Below are positions 15,863 to 24,616 of a stretch of 36,890 nucleotides of DNA, piece after piece (the first letter of the stretch is position 1; the number at the start of each line of letters is the position of its first letter). Under the pieces are notes generated by a model. It was not told where the DNA came from and ran no database searches. It was given only the letters and a program-made list of their open reading frames with translations. Source of the stretch: Caldilineaceae bacterium (GTDB lineage: Bacteria; Chloroflexota; Anaerolineae; Caldilineales; Caldilineaceae); assembly GCA_026708085.1 (NCBI GenBank), contig JAPOVP010000186.1, positions 1-36,890 of the forward strand, written 5' to 3'. A program made the translations under genes and the position numbers.

Positions 15863-16423
15863 ATGGCTGACGTTCAGCAGTTACGCAGGGGCAACATCTA
15901 CGAAGAAGACAGACAGCTGTGGCGGGTACTCGATTTCCAGCACATCAAAATGGCCCGCGGCGGCGCCACCATTCGGCTCAAAGTGCGCAACCTCCGCTCT
16001 GGCGCAACCATCGAAAAAACCTATAACAGCGGCGCACGAGTTGATGACATCCGCCTCGATTCACGCGACGTCGAATACCTGTATACCGATGGCGACCTCT
16101 ACCACTTCATGGACACCGAGACCTTCGAACAGGTTGCTCTCTCCAAAGACGCCTTGGAAGAGATTGTCCAATTCCTCAAAGACAATACCGTCGTCGAATT
16201 GGAATCTTTCGAAGGTGAGCCGATCAGTGTCAACCTGCCGACAACGATCGATCTGGAAGTCGTCTGGGCAGAGATGGCTGTCGCCGGAGATACCGCCAAC
16301 AGCCCGACCAAGGAAGTAGAGTTGGAGACCGGCTACAGGCTGAACGTCCCCATGTTCGTAAAGGAAGGCGACACCGTTCGCATCGACACGCGCGACGGCC
16401 GCTATGTCACACGTGTGCAATAA
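15863..16423 (+). CDS. efp: Translation elongation factor P
   Basis: EF-P enters the ribosome E-site and rescues stalls at consecutive prolines. The 186-aa length and three-domain beta-barrel pattern fit, with the family's EKTYNSGARVDDIRLDSRDVEYLY-like middle region and a C-terminal GDTVRIDTRDGRYVTRV. The tip loop reads HIKMARGGATIR, placing Arg at residue 32, where many bacteria have a modified lysine. Arg at this place is known in EarP-rhamnosylated EF-Ps and also in Thermus, whose loop is more like this one. No earP- or epmA-like gene is in the window. The ribosome site (AAAGAG) is weak but the promoter is consensus. Confidence 0.95.
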   Translation: MADVQQLRRGNIYEEDRQLWRVLDFQHIKMARGGATIRLKVRNLRSGATIEKTYNSGARVDDIRLDSRDVEYLYTDGDLYHFMDTETFEQVALSKDALEEIVQFLKDNTVVELESFEGEPISVNLPTTIDLEVVWAEMAVAGDTANSPTKEVELETGYRLNVPMFVKEGDTVRIDTRDGRYVTRVQ

Positions 16424-16449
16424 TGGCCCGATTGCGCTGACCCTCCAAT

Positions 16450-16479
16450 TTGCCCCACAGACGGACGGTAAGCTATAGT
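16450..16479 (+). promoter_or_regulatory. Promoter of tRNA-Thr
   Basis: TATAGT (16474-16479) lies 13 bases before the tRNA, and TTGCCC (16450-16455) lies 18 bases upstream of it. The -35 match is modest. Confidence 0.45.
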
Positions 16480-16492
16480 GTGGAGACCGTTT

Positions 16493-16565
16493 GCCGTTGT
16501 AGCTCAGTCGGTAGAGCGACGCTCTCGTAAAGCGTAGGTCGTCGGTTCGAGTCCGACCAACGGCT
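16493..16565 (+). tRNA. tRNA-Thr (anticodon CGT)
   Basis: The cloverleaf is complete: acceptor GCCGTTG pairs with CAACGGC, the D-arm contains AGCTCAGTCGGTAGAGC, the anticodon stem is ACGCT/AGCGT around loop CTCGTAA, and the T-arm is GTCGG-TTCGAGT-CCGAC. The anticodon CGT reads threonine codon ACG. The 3' CCA is not encoded. Confidence 0.95.
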
Positions 16566-16570
16566 CAAAC

Positions 16571-16605
16571 AAAAAAGCCCCGCCGCCAGGCGGGGCCTTT
16601 CTTTT
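16571..16605. terminator. Bidirectional terminator between tRNA-Thr and the ABC operon
   Basis: GCCCCGCC and GGCGGGGC form a perfect 8-bp stem with loop GCCA. It is flanked by six A on the left and CTTTCTTTT on the right, so it can stop both the tRNA transcript and the minus-strand ABC transporter transcript. Confidence 0.85.
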
Positions 16606-16618
16606 GTCCCTGAATCCC

Positions 16619-18229
16619 CTACTGCTTCTGCGGATGTACCCCGGCCATCAACAACCCCAACTCTTCGGCGGTCGTCTCCTCCCGGTTCAGGGTATCCATA
16701 ATCTGTCCTTCATAGATTACGGCGATTCGGTCGCACAGCGCCAGCAACTCATCCAGGTCTTCCGAAATAAGCAGCGTGGCCATGCCCGTATCCCGTTGCT
16801 CCAGCAGTTGCTGATAAATGTACTCGATCGCGCCAATGTCGATGCCGCGTGTGGGCTGGGCGGCAACCAACACCTTCGGCCGCCTCGAGAGTTCACGCGC
16901 CAGAATCAGCCGCTGAATATTTCCGCCCGACAGATTCCTGGTCATCGTGCGTATATCGGGCGTCTTGATATAGAAGTCCTGTACCAGCTGCCGGCTGTAG
17001 CGGGCGATATAGTCGAAAGCCAGGAAGATGCCGTTGCTGAACTTGTCACTCGTATGCTCTTGCAGCACCAGATTCTCTGACACAGCAAAATCGCGCACAA
17101 TCCCGTCGTGCATCCGCTCCTCGGGAATGTATGCCAGCCCGCTCTCAGTCCGCCGCGCCGTCGTCCAGTCGGTGATCGGCGCGCCATCCATCTCCACGCT
17201 GCCGCCAGCGACAGGACGCAGGCCGGCTATCACTTCGGCCAACTCTCTTTGCCCATTCCCGCTGATGCCGGCCACCCCCAGGATTTCGCCGGCCTGGACC
17301 GAGAGGGATACCCCCCGCAGGGCCGGTTGTCCCGTAACGTCATGCGCTACGACATCTTTCAGATGCAACTTCACATCACCTACATCTATTTCATCTTCTC
17401 GAGTCCTCTCCAGCATGACGTCGCGCCCCACCATCATGCGTGCCAACTCCTGGCGGCTCATCTCTCCAGTGGGTACCGTCCCCACGAGGCGCCCTTCCCG
17501 CAAAACCGTGATGCGATCGCTGATGGCTAGGATCTCTTGCAGCTTATGACTGATCAATACGAGGCTGTACCCGTTCTCCTTCATGTAACCAAGCGTAACA
17601 AACAGTTCATCCACTTCCTGGGGCGTCAGCACCGCGGTCGGCTCGTCCAGAATCAACAGGGCCGCCCCGCGGTACAGTGCCTTCATGATCTCGACCCGCT
17701 GCCGTTCCCCGACCGAAAGCGTCCACACCGGCGCCCGCGGGTCGATCTGAAGCCCGTACGCCTCGCTTAACTCGCGAATGCCATCCTCTACCCTGTCCAG
17801 ATCGAGCAGCGGTTCCCTGCTGGACTTTAGACCCAATGCTACATTCTCGGTGACCGTGAGCGTATCCACCAGCATGAAATGCTGATGGATCATGCCAATA
17901 CCCTGGCGGATCGCGTCAGTAGGAGACTGGATTGTTACCTCGGCGCCGTCGCGCAGAATCCTGCCATCCTCAGGCTGATACAGACCGTACAGTATTCTCA
18001 TCAGTGTGGACTTGCCCGCGCCGTTTTCACCCAGCAGCGCATGCAGTTCCCCCCGACGCACGTCAAAATCCACGTGATCGCAGGCCAGGACGCCCGGAAA
18101 CCGCTTGACGATTCCGTACATCTGCACATACGGCGCGTTCAAGCGGAAGTTTACCGCTCGATGCCCGCCCGTGGGCCTTGAGATCCCGTAGACAATCTGA
18201 TCCTCAATCCTGCGTCGACCGGTCGGCAT
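16619..18229 (-). CDS. BMP/nucleoside-type ABC importer, double ATPase subunit
   Basis: This 536-aa protein carries two ABC ATPase domains in tandem, as in RbsA/MglA/NupO proteins, and powers import through the two permeases encoded upstream. The first domain has Walker A GENGAGKST (67-75), signature LSVGERQRVE (171-180) and Walker B LLILDEPTAV (191-200). The second has a degenerate Walker A (GISGNGQREL, lysine missing) and signature LSGGNIQRLI, normal for this subfamily. The ATG has AAGGA nine bases before it; the N-terminal 35 residues exceed the usual start. It is the last gene of a four-gene minus-strand operon. Purine nucleosides or a related solute are the likely cargo, judged from the BMP-type binding protein. 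Confidence 0.88.
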   Translation of the reverse strand: MPTGRRRIEDQIVYGISRPTGGHRAVNFRLNAPYVQMYGIVKRFPGVLACDHVDFDVRRGELHALLGENGAGKSTLMRILYGLYQPEDGRILRDGAEVTIQSPTDAIRQGIGMIHQHFMLVDTLTVTENVALGLKSSREPLLDLDRVEDGIRELSEAYGLQIDPRAPVWTLSVGERQRVEIMKALYRGAALLILDEPTAVLTPQEVDELFVTLGYMKENGYSLVLISHKLQEILAISDRITVLREGRLVGTVPTGEMSRQELARMMVGRDVMLERTREDEIDVGDVKLHLKDVVAHDVTGQPALRGVSLSVQAGEILGVAGISGNGQRELAEVIAGLRPVAGGSVEMDGAPITDWTTARRTESGLAYIPEERMHDGIVRDFAVSENLVLQEHTSDKFSNGIFLAFDYIARYSRQLVQDFYIKTPDIRTMTRNLSGGNIQRLILARELSRRPKVLVAAQPTRGIDIGAIEYIYQQLLEQRDTGMATLLISEDLDELLALCDRIAVIYEGQIMDTLNREETTAEELGLLMAGVHPQKQ

Positions 18230-18281
18230 GTGAAACTGTCCTTACATCACAACATCTATGGGCAGCAAACTGCCCTTTACC

Positions 18282-19307
18282 TCACTCGTCGTCTTCTTCA
18301 ATCAATACCGGATCGACAGCGCCGCTCTTGATGTCCTCGATCGCGGCGCGGGCTGCCTCCTTAACTGCGTCGTCAATTTCGATGCTCTCGTTGAACTCCA
18401 GGCGCAACCCGTCGTTCTTAAACGTAAGTCTGTATGCAGTGCCGCCCAATTCCCCTGCCTCGATCTTGGCAATCATATCTGCGATGACGTTGGCCCAATT
18501 GTAGATCTGATTGGTAACGACGACGTCCGGACCCAGCGATATCTGATCACTCTGCGTGCCCAGCCACGCCACCCCGTTCTCGTTGGCGACGCCGATCGCC
18601 CCAACTACCTGCTGTGCCGAGCCGGTCAGCACATCGGCGCCGGCCTGAATGTGGACATGGGCGGCCTCGGCGGCCAGCGTCGTGTCGCTGAAGGAGCCAG
18701 TGTAGCTGATGTTTACCTGTGCGTCCGGCTTTACATCCGTAACTCCCCTTACAAAACCGTCAATATAAAGCTTCGCGTCACCTGCCACCGGGCCGATGAC
18801 GCCAATTACATCGTTTTCCGAAAGCATCGCGGCCACAACGCCGTTGACATACCCGCCCTCGTTGGCTACCGCCCCATAGGCAAATACGTTGTTGATTCCC
18901 CGGTCTGCCCCCGTATCCGACGATGTGCCCCAGGCGAAACTGGTCTCCGTAAAATCGGTGGCCACCTCAAACACCGAATTACCGTACTGCGCGCCGTGGG
19001 CGATCACCAGGTCGTATCCCTCCGCCGCGTAATCTCGAATGGCCGCCGACGCGTCCGTCACCCGAAACATCCCTTCCGAATACGCGATCTTCAGCGCGCC
19101 CTCCCCGCCCATTTCAGTCTGAACCGCCGTGAGCGAGTCAAACATCGACTGGCTCCAGGCGATATCCGTCGTGCTGCTTGGCATGACAATTGCAACGCGA
19201 AAGGGGGCTCCCTCCGCGTCGACCTCCTCGCCATCCTCGTCCGATCCACCGCAGCTGGCGAGAAGCAGCAAGAAGATCAACACTGATATTCTGATTCGTC
19301 TTAGCAT
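18282..19307 (-). CDS. BMP family lipoprotein, ABC transporter substrate-binding protein
   Basis: This 341-aa protein belongs to the basic membrane protein family (PnrA/Med type), substrate-binding lipoproteins that usually deliver nucleosides. It has a lipoprotein signal with lipobox LLASC (Cys19), an acidic linker, and the family order of segments: FRVAIVMPSSTTDIAWSQSM, YDLVIAHGAQYGNSVFEVA, VANEGGYVNGVVAA and a late VVTNQIYNW stretch. AGAGGGA precedes the ATG. It sits between the second permease and the ATPase gene, 52 bases ahead of the latter. Specificity is inferred from the family only. Confidence 0.88.
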   Translation of the reverse strand: MLRRIRISVLIFLLLLASCGGSDEDGEEVDAEGAPFRVAIVMPSSTTDIAWSQSMFDSLTAVQTEMGGEGALKIAYSEGMFRVTDASAAIRDYAAEGYDLVIAHGAQYGNSVFEVATDFTETSFAWGTSSDTGADRGINNVFAYGAVANEGGYVNGVVAAMLSENDVIGVIGPVAGDAKLYIDGFVRGVTDVKPDAQVNISYTGSFSDTTLAAEAAHVHIQAGADVLTGSAQQVVGAIGVANENGVAWLGTQSDQISLGPDVVVTNQIYNWANVIADMIAKIEAGELGGTAYRLTFKNDGLRLEFNESIEIDDAVKEAARAAIEDIKSGAVDPVLIEEDDE

Positions 19308-19354
19308 GATTCCCTCTCTAGGGTTAGGAATCCATGGCGACGCATTCGCCTGGG

Positions 19355-20287
19355 TTACTCGCCGCGCTCATACGACCTGGCCAATGCCGCCGGCCTCTGA
19401 ATCTGCCGTGCTGTGAAAGCAAGCACCACGATTGTCATGATGTACGGCATCATTACAGCTACTTCTGATGGGACCGGAATGTTTAACGCCTGGACCCATA
19501 GCTGCAATGCACTGACCAGGCTGAATAGTAGTGCACCTCCCAGTACACCCACCGTGCGCCAACTGCCAAAGTAAACGAGGGCAACCGCAATAAAACCAAG
19601 CCCGTTTGTCATGTTCTCCTGGAACACGTTCTGCAGACCTATGCTGAGGGACGCCCCCGCCACCGCAGCCAGGGCGCCGCCGATCATCAGCGTCGTATAG
19701 CGTACGCCGTTCACACTCACTCCCAGGGTGTCCGCTGCCTCCGGGTTGTGTCCTACTGCCCGGATCTTTAAGCCCAGTGTCGTGCGGTTGATGACGAACC
19801 AGGAAGCCGGCACCATCAAATAAGCGAGATAAACCAACGCGTTATGATTGAACAGAATGTGTCCGATTCCCGGAATGTCGGCGAGCAGTGGGATGGGCAA
19901 CTGTCGAAAGCCGCTGACCCCTTCCACAGAACCAATCAGAGTCTTAAACAGCAGGCTGCTTAAACCGAGGCCAAATAGATAAAGACCAATGCCGCTGATG
20001 CCCTGCAGCGACTGCATCGTCACGCTGACAAAAGCCTTCAACAGCCCCATCATTACACCAATTGCAATCGCAGCCAGCACGCCCACCCACAAACTGTGCC
20101 CTTCAAACACGACGTAAAAGGCGAAAAAGGCCCCCATAAGCATGATGCCGTCCACGCCCAGATTCAGGACGCCGGAACGCTGGCCGAAAGTCTCCCCCAG
20201 TGAGGCAAAGAGGTACGGCGTCGCCAGCCGTACACAACTATGCAGGATTCCGATTAGTGTGGAAATCGTAAACAGTTCGTCAATCAT
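19355..20287 (-). CDS. ABC importer permease, BMP/nucleoside type (second permease)
   Basis: This 310-aa hydrophobic protein matches the BPD_transp_2 permease family (YufQ/NupQ type). The family start region is seen as LFASLGETFGQRSGVLNLGVDG (residues about 26-47), followed by eight or more membrane segments; NRTTLGLKIRAVGHNPEAAD, near the middle, is the cytoplasmic loop that contacts the ATPase. It starts 63 bases after the first permease gene and precedes the BMP lipoprotein gene in the same operon. The ribosome site is weak, so coupling to the gene before it is possible. Confidence 0.87.
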   Translation of the reverse strand: MIDELFTISTLIGILHSCVRLATPYLFASLGETFGQRSGVLNLGVDGIMLMGAFFAFYVVFEGHSLWVGVLAAIAIGVMMGLLKAFVSVTMQSLQGISGIGLYLFGLGLSSLLFKTLIGSVEGVSGFRQLPIPLLADIPGIGHILFNHNALVYLAYLMVPASWFVINRTTLGLKIRAVGHNPEAADTLGVSVNGVRYTTLMIGGALAAVAGASLSIGLQNVFQENMTNGLGFIAVALVYFGSWRTVGVLGGALLFSLVSALQLWVQALNIPVPSEVAVMMPYIMTIVVLAFTARQIQRPAALARSYERGE

Positions 20288-20350
20288 GTCCGCAGTCAGT
20301 GGAAAATACTTCGACGCACGCCCTCCCTGCGCCTCCTGTGTATGTCGGCG

Positions 20351-21526
20351 TTACCCCGCCTGAATGGTTCCCTCTTCGCCCTTTGCCAGTTGCGCTGGGT
20401 CTCTCTCCTCTTCACTCTCTTCTCGTCCCTCACCCTCCGCTGCCGGCGGTCCGTCAGATCCATCTTCCCCTACTCGCCGCCGCGTGCGCCGTCGTACGTA
20501 AAGATCGCTGGAAACAACGAAAAGTACCACGAGCCCTTGCAGTGCGATTGCCAGAGCGCTGGGAACCTGCACCGCCCGCTGCATCTTGTCCGCGCCGACC
20601 AGGAGTGCGCCGAATAGCGCCGAGGCCGGGATCGCCCCTAACGGGTGCAGTTTGCCAAAGAGCGCAGCCACGATCCCGCTGAAACCGTAACCGCCGCTCA
20701 ACCCCTCGAGCATCCGATGATGAACCCCCAACACCTCCACCGCACCGGCCAGCCCGCACAGCATCCCGCTAAGCGCCAGCGATAAAGTCACATACTTGGG
20801 GACGGGAATGCCCGCATACCTTGAAGCGTGGGGGTTCAAACCTACTGCGCGAATGCGGTAGCCGATTGTCGTACGCCAGAGTAGGAAATAAACCGCAAGA
20901 GCCAGCAGAACTGCCAGTATTGCGCCGCTGTGGAAGAGTGTTCGCGGCACCAACCGCGTCAGCCATATCGACTCAGGCAGCGCTGCGCTTTGGGGAATGC
21001 TCGTGCCCGCCGCGACATGTTCCGGATCCAGCATCGGCCCGCGCAGCAGAAAGTTCATCAGGCGCAGCGCAATCTGGTTCATCATCACCGTGGTGAGAAT
21101 CTCGTTTACGCCCAGACGCGCCTTCAGCAGACCCGGAATGCCGCCCCAAATAAGCCCTGCTGCCGCACCTGAAATCAGGGTCAGCGGCAGCAGAATCAAG
21201 GCCGGCAGATTGCCAAACCCCACCCCGAATGCGGTGGCGGCCAGCGCCCCAACGACGATCTGCCCTTCGCCCCCGATATTGATCACGCCGCCCCGAAATG
21301 CGATGCATATGCCCAGACCGACCAGCAGCAGCGGCGTGGCCTTCGTCAGAGTTTGCGTGATGCCGCTTACGTTGCCCAGCGCACCCTGTATCAGAGCGCT
21401 ATAGGCTTCAAAAGGGTCGGTGCCCAACAGCAACAGCAGCAACACGCCTACCAACAGTGCGATCACCATCGCCAGCACCGGCAGCAATACATCAATCAGT
21501 TTGGCAAAAAATAATCGGGTATTCAT
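20351..21526 (-). CDS. ABC importer permease, BMP/nucleoside type (first permease)
   Basis: This 391-aa permease matches YufP/NupP. It has the early segment with GTDPFEAYSALIQGALGN, the RGGVINIGGEGQIVVGA loop and the ATPase-contact loop RTTIGYRIRAVGLNPHASRYAG near the middle. The hydrophobic core ends around residue 345; beyond it is an unusual charged tail rich in Arg then Glu (RRRTRRRVGEDG... to the end), probably cytoplasmic. It is the first gene of the four-gene operon and has an extended -10 promoter about 100 bases upstream. Confidence 0.88.
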   Translation of the reverse strand: MNTRLFFAKLIDVLLPVLAMVIALLVGVLLLLLLGTDPFEAYSALIQGALGNVSGITQTLTKATPLLLVGLGICIAFRGGVINIGGEGQIVVGALAATAFGVGFGNLPALILLPLTLISGAAAGLIWGGIPGLLKARLGVNEILTTVMMNQIALRLMNFLLRGPMLDPEHVAAGTSIPQSAALPESIWLTRLVPRTLFHSGAILAVLLALAVYFLLWRTTIGYRIRAVGLNPHASRYAGIPVPKYVTLSLALSGMLCGLAGAVEVLGVHHRMLEGLSGGYGFSGIVAALFGKLHPLGAIPASALFGALLVGADKMQRAVQVPSALAIALQGLVVLFVVSSDLYVRRRTRRRVGEDGSDGPPAAEGEGREESEEERDPAQLAKGEEGTIQAG

Positions 21527-21627
21527 CCTTTACTCAACAGCGCGTTGCCGGTGCGCTCTGAAACTGTCCGCCATACGCTCTGCCGCCACGTTGCGTACAA
21601 ATGCCATCGTAATGGCAGATTCAAACG

Positions 21628-21636
21628 ATTATAGCA
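21628..21636 (-). promoter_or_regulatory. Extended -10 promoter of the BMP-type ABC operon
   Basis: The minus strand reads TGCTATAAT, a perfect extended -10. The -35 region at 17 bases (TATTTG) is poor. The predicted leader is about 95 bases. Confidence 0.6.
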
Positions 21637-21685
21637 CCATTTTTGCAATTCAAATAGTGCTCTAATTCTGATTTGTGTCAGACAT

Positions 21686-22048
21686 TCAGGAATCTGGGTA
21701 CAGAATTGCAGGCGCGGCGCGGGCGAAAACTGCAATCAGGCGCACCGGCCCCGCCCCCACATTGCGCACCTCGTGAAGGACGCCCTCCGGCACAAAAACC
21801 GTTGTATCCGCTCCCACCCGGTGCCGTTCTTCACCCAGGACGACTTCGACTTCACCGCTGAGAAAAGTCAGGCTCTCCTCACAATCGTGGTAGTGTAGCG
21901 GGATAACCCCGCCGGGAGGCATATACTGTTCCCACAGCTCCATCTGCTTCGCGCCGCAAGTGCGCGCAGTGATTATGCGGGCGCCGGGAATCGTGCTGCG
22001 CGTGTTTATGGGGTCGTAATCTTCGTGCCTGTGTGGCAGAACCGCCAT
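21686..22048 (-). CDS. Small cupin-domain protein
   Basis: This 120-aa protein is a single-domain cupin. Motif 1 is PLHYHDCEESLTFLSGEVEV, with His-x-His and Glu as likely metal ligands, and motif 2 is VFVPEGVLHEVRNVGAGP with the closing His. Such proteins may be isomerases, dioxygenases or sensors, so no function is assigned. A TTG start at 22069 is possible, but the ATG at 22048 has AGAGGAG nine bases ahead and is preferred. It follows the methyltransferase gene by 54 bases on the same strand and probably forms an operon with it. Confidence 0.8.
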   Translation of the reverse strand: MAVLPHRHEDYDPINTRSTIPGARIITARTCGAKQMELWEQYMPPGGVIPLHYHDCEESLTFLSGEVEVVLGEERHRVGADTTVFVPEGVLHEVRNVGAGPVRLIAVFARAAPAILYPDS

Positions 22049-22102
22049 CGACTTGAACTCCTCTATCAACTCAGACTTCCACCCGGCCCTTAACGTCCCG
22101 GT

Positions 22103-22783
22103 TCACCTCTGCAGCCGCAACATTCGGCTGCCTCCCCGCTGAAATTCGTAGGGGACCTCTTCTATTCTAGCCTGAATGTCCTGTGCCGCGAAAGCGTCAA
22201 TTACACCCTGGACGTGCGGCGACGGCGCCCCCCCGACCTGCAGCAGAGGAAACGCCCGCGCCTCCGGGGCCACCCGCAGCATCTCCTCCAGCGCCCGTAC
22301 GTGGAACGCCAGGTCAAACTCCTGGCTATACAGAAACAGAAAATGGGAAGAAAGTGCCAGGTCAAAACTGCTGTCTTCAAAGGGAAGGTCCGGCAATGAA
22401 GCATCCACATAGCGCCCCTCACCTAAACCCCGCACATAGTCGTCCAGAAACTTGCGCATGGCCCACATCCTTCTCTGCCCCAGGGCGGGAATCGAAGGCA
22501 CATACGTCCAGACAAAATCGTCCCGGTTGCGCGTCAGCTGCTCAATGATAATGTCGTACGTCTCTTCAACCCGCTTCTCTATCGCCTCCGCTGAAAACGC
22601 GTACAGCGGATCAACCGAAACAACCGAGTACCCTAGCGCCGACAACTCCGCATTAAAGCTGGCCGGCCCGTCCCCGCACCCGAGTATCCGCCCCCGCAAC
22701 TCCCGCTCCCCCAGGTCGAACATCCCGCAGTATTCGTCCATCGTCCTCCCCCAGGGCACGACGCCATCTACAGTGAAGGGCAT
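22103..22783 (-). CDS. SAM-dependent methyltransferase-like protein
   Basis: This 226-aa protein has a class I methyltransferase fold pattern: motif I GRILGCGDGPASFNAEL (about 31-47), an acidic end of strand 2 (VVSVDPLY, 54-61), and the motif IV area SLPDLPFEDSSFDLALSSHFLF. The glycine loop GCGDGPAS is of the type seen in small-molecule methyltransferases. Its substrate is unknown. It is the first gene of a pair with the cupin. The ATG at 22783 is preceded by AGGAG in the minus-strand leader. Confidence 0.75.
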   Translation of the reverse strand: MPFTVDGVVPWGRTMDEYCGMFDLGERELRGRILGCGDGPASFNAELSALGYSVVSVDPLYAFSAEAIEKRVEETYDIIIEQLTRNRDDFVWTYVPSIPALGQRRMWAMRKFLDDYVRGLGEGRYVDASLPDLPFEDSSFDLALSSHFLFLYSQEFDLAFHVRALEEMLRVAPEARAFPLLQVGGAPSPHVQGVIDAFAAQDIQARIEEVPYEFQRGGSRMLRLQR

Positions 22784-23084
22784 CCTTTACTCCTCCTCAC
22801 CTCCTGGTTCCAGGGCAACCTTGTCCACAATCTCCTTCCGCAAAACCAACACGCGGCAACAGTTGAATTACGCGTAAGGATCCCTACCCCTGCCCGGCTA
22901 TCCCCTGCAGTGTCACTTGCCTATCCATGTTACAATTGACAGTCGTACATCTACAACCCAATTGACGGGATCTACCCTGCCAGGCAAGAGCTGACTCTGG
23001 CCGGTCCGTTTACCATTTGGGTAAAAAACCCAAAGTAATGAGCGAAGAGCAGAAGAGGAGTAGACAACAGAAAGGGGAGAAAAG
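22784..23084. other. Divergent intergenic region
   Basis: About 300 bases between the methyltransferase (minus) and lipoprotein (plus). TGTTACAAT at 22928-22936 could be an extended -10 for the lipoprotein gene, and a TTGACA follows at about 22936 without a matching -10. No gene is seen. Confidence 0.35.
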
Positions 23085-23768
23085 TTGAGACCAGTTCTTC
23101 TCCTGTGCGGGCTTGTACTGTTGCTGTCAGGTTGTGCTCTGGACCCAGGATCGCTCGCCCTAATCCCAACACCGGAGCCAGTGCATATCCCACCGCGATA
23201 TGCCCAACACCTGAACGTCTTGAAATACTATGACTCGGTGCCAGTTCAAGCAATTAGCGAACAATGTGAAGACCTCACCGTACTCAGTCTCGAACAGTTG
23301 CAGAACGACAAATGGCTGCAACTGTGGGCGATGTCCGCCATGGATCGCGATGGGTCACTTGAATTGAAGTGGACTCTCGAAAAGGGGCAGATTCCAGATG
23401 AGGAATTCTGGGTGGAAGACCATTACATAGCTGTCAAATACATGAACGCCTTCGAAACTGCCGATCTCAAGTGCAATGAAAACAGAAACGAAATGGCCAG
23501 TCTGGTCGAATTCTTTGCAGAAAAGGTTGGCGAGTTCAAAAACGTACAGTATCCGCGTTTGACCATCGTCTACCAACTCTGGGATGCGGACATTCCTCAC
23601 TGCCACGTATACCTGGACTCATTGCCGATATGGCATGACTTCAATTTCTGCTTCGCCGGCGACTGTCTGAAGGAAGGAATGACCGAAGCGCAAAAACTTA
23701 TGGACGAATCGGAGGAACTCCAATGGTGTGACTTAATGAAGACTTTGGCGCCTACGCCTTCTTCCTGA
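23085..23768 (+). CDS. Hypothetical lipoprotein
   Basis: This 227-aa protein has a lipoprotein signal with lipobox LLSGC (Cys17) and no family I can name. After a proline-rich linker (TPEPVHIPPR) it has four to six further cysteines (for example in NFCFAGDCLKEG and EELQWCDL), which suggests disulphides outside the membrane. The start is TTG, supported by a strong AGGGGAG site six bases before it and by the signal peptide starting there. Base composition is less GC-rich than in neighbours, which hints at transfer. It lies 49 bases upstream of the DUF402 gene. Confidence 0.75.
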   Translation: MRPVLLLCGLVLLLSGCALDPGSLALIPTPEPVHIPPRYAQHLNVLKYYDSVPVQAISEQCEDLTVLSLEQLQNDKWLQLWAMSAMDRDGSLELKWTLEKGQIPDEEFWVEDHYIAVKYMNAFETADLKCNENRNEMASLVEFFAEKVGEFKNVQYPRLTIVYQLWDADIPHCHVYLDSLPIWHDFNFCFAGDCLKEGMTEAQKLMDESEELQWCDLMKTLAPTPSS

Positions 23769-23817
23769 CCGGTTCGGTTCAAGTGTTCATCGAATTTCCG
23801 ATTACCGAGGACAGTCT

Positions 23818-24453
23818 GTGACGACTCCGGAAACGACCGTACCCCGCTGGTCCTCAGGCGACCACGTCCTCTTCCGGCAACTCTGGCCAGGCGGCGTCTG
23901 GGCCGCCATTCCAGCCACCATTGTCGAAGACAGCAGCGACTTGGTCTCCCTCTACATCGCGCCCGGCACCACCTTTGCCGGCCCGGACTGCTCCCGCGAT
24001 GAACATCTGCATGTCGCCGCAAGCAGGGCGTGGGAAACTAAACTTTACGAGTGGACCGGACAACACCACCTCTGGTCCTCCCTTCCGGGCGAAGCCGCCT
24101 CCATCTGGACAATCTGGTCCGCCCCCGACTGGACCCACGTCGGCTGGAAAGTCAACCCGGAACTGCCCCTCAAACGTACGCCCCTCGGCTTCGACACAAC
24201 CGACCACGTCCTCGACGCCGTCATCAGCGCCGACCTCACCTCATGGCAACTCAAGGACGAAGACGAGCTCGCCGTCGCCATCGAGCTTGGTCTGTTCTCA
24301 GCAGCTGAAGCCGAACAGATCCGCCGCGAAACAAAGCGTATCGCCACCGAGTGCGTTTCCTCGCGCCGCCGGCTACTCCAGACATGGGCCGCCTGGCGGC
24401 CGCCCGCCGGTTGGAACCTACCCACCCTCCCGCAAGACTGGGAAGTCCTATGA
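23818..24453 (+). CDS. DUF402 family protein
   Basis: This 211-aa protein matches DUF402, whose studied members are nucleoside di- and triphosphate phosphatases. The family pattern is seen in WKVNPELPLKRTPLGFDTTD (about 110-129), HVLDAVISADLTSWQLKDEDEL with several acidic metal-binding candidates, and the trailing GLFSAAEAEQIRRE helix. The start is GTG with GAGG upstream. The last 47 bases of this gene and beyond recur in diverged form at 24941-24987, after a toxin-antitoxin remnant, which shows that the 3' end was duplicated. Activity is inferred from the family. Confidence 0.8.
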   Translation: MTTPETTVPRWSSGDHVLFRQLWPGGVWAAIPATIVEDSSDLVSLYIAPGTTFAGPDCSRDEHLHVAASRAWETKLYEWTGQHHLWSSLPGEAASIWTIWSAPDWTHVGWKVNPELPLKRTPLGFDTTDHVLDAVISADLTSWQLKDEDELAVAIELGLFSAAEAEQIRRETKRIATECVSSRRRLLQTWAAWRPPAGWNLPTLPQDWEVL

Positions 24454-24460
24454 CGTCACA
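24414..24460 (+). repeat. Direct repeat A: 3' end of the DUF402 gene (left copy)
   Basis: This 47-base segment, covering the last codons NLPTLPQDWEVL, the stop and GACGTCACA, matches 24941-24987 with about five mismatches. The two copies flank the brnT remnant and brnA. Confidence 0.8.
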
Positions 24461-24616
24461 GCACCGGTGAACAGGCAAGTTCTTTCGGTATCGGTTAAAG
24501 TAGAAGACGGCACACTTAAAGTTCGCTTTACCTACAGAGCGAACAGAATCAGAATCTTCGGAGCTGGGTACTGGAGGAAATACCGAGCGCTATATCTGGA
24601 ACAGGGGACAGCATGA
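24461..24616 (+). pseudogene. Truncated BrnT-type toxin remnant
   Basis: Reading up to the TGA at 24614-24616, the frame encodes VRFTYRANRIRIFGAG followed by YWRKYRALYLEQG, the C-terminal half of BrnT ribonuclease toxins (which end with an RI-I-GAGYWRK-like segment). The N-terminal half with the catalytic residues is missing; upstream the frame runs into the DUF402 3' end. The stop overlaps the antitoxin ATG (ATGA), the usual toxin-antitoxin arrangement. It is very likely inactive. Confidence 0.65.

Noticed and set aside
16493..16565. tRNA-Thr as an integration site for a mobile element
   Set aside because: No integrase gene and no duplicated tRNA 3' end were found nearby.
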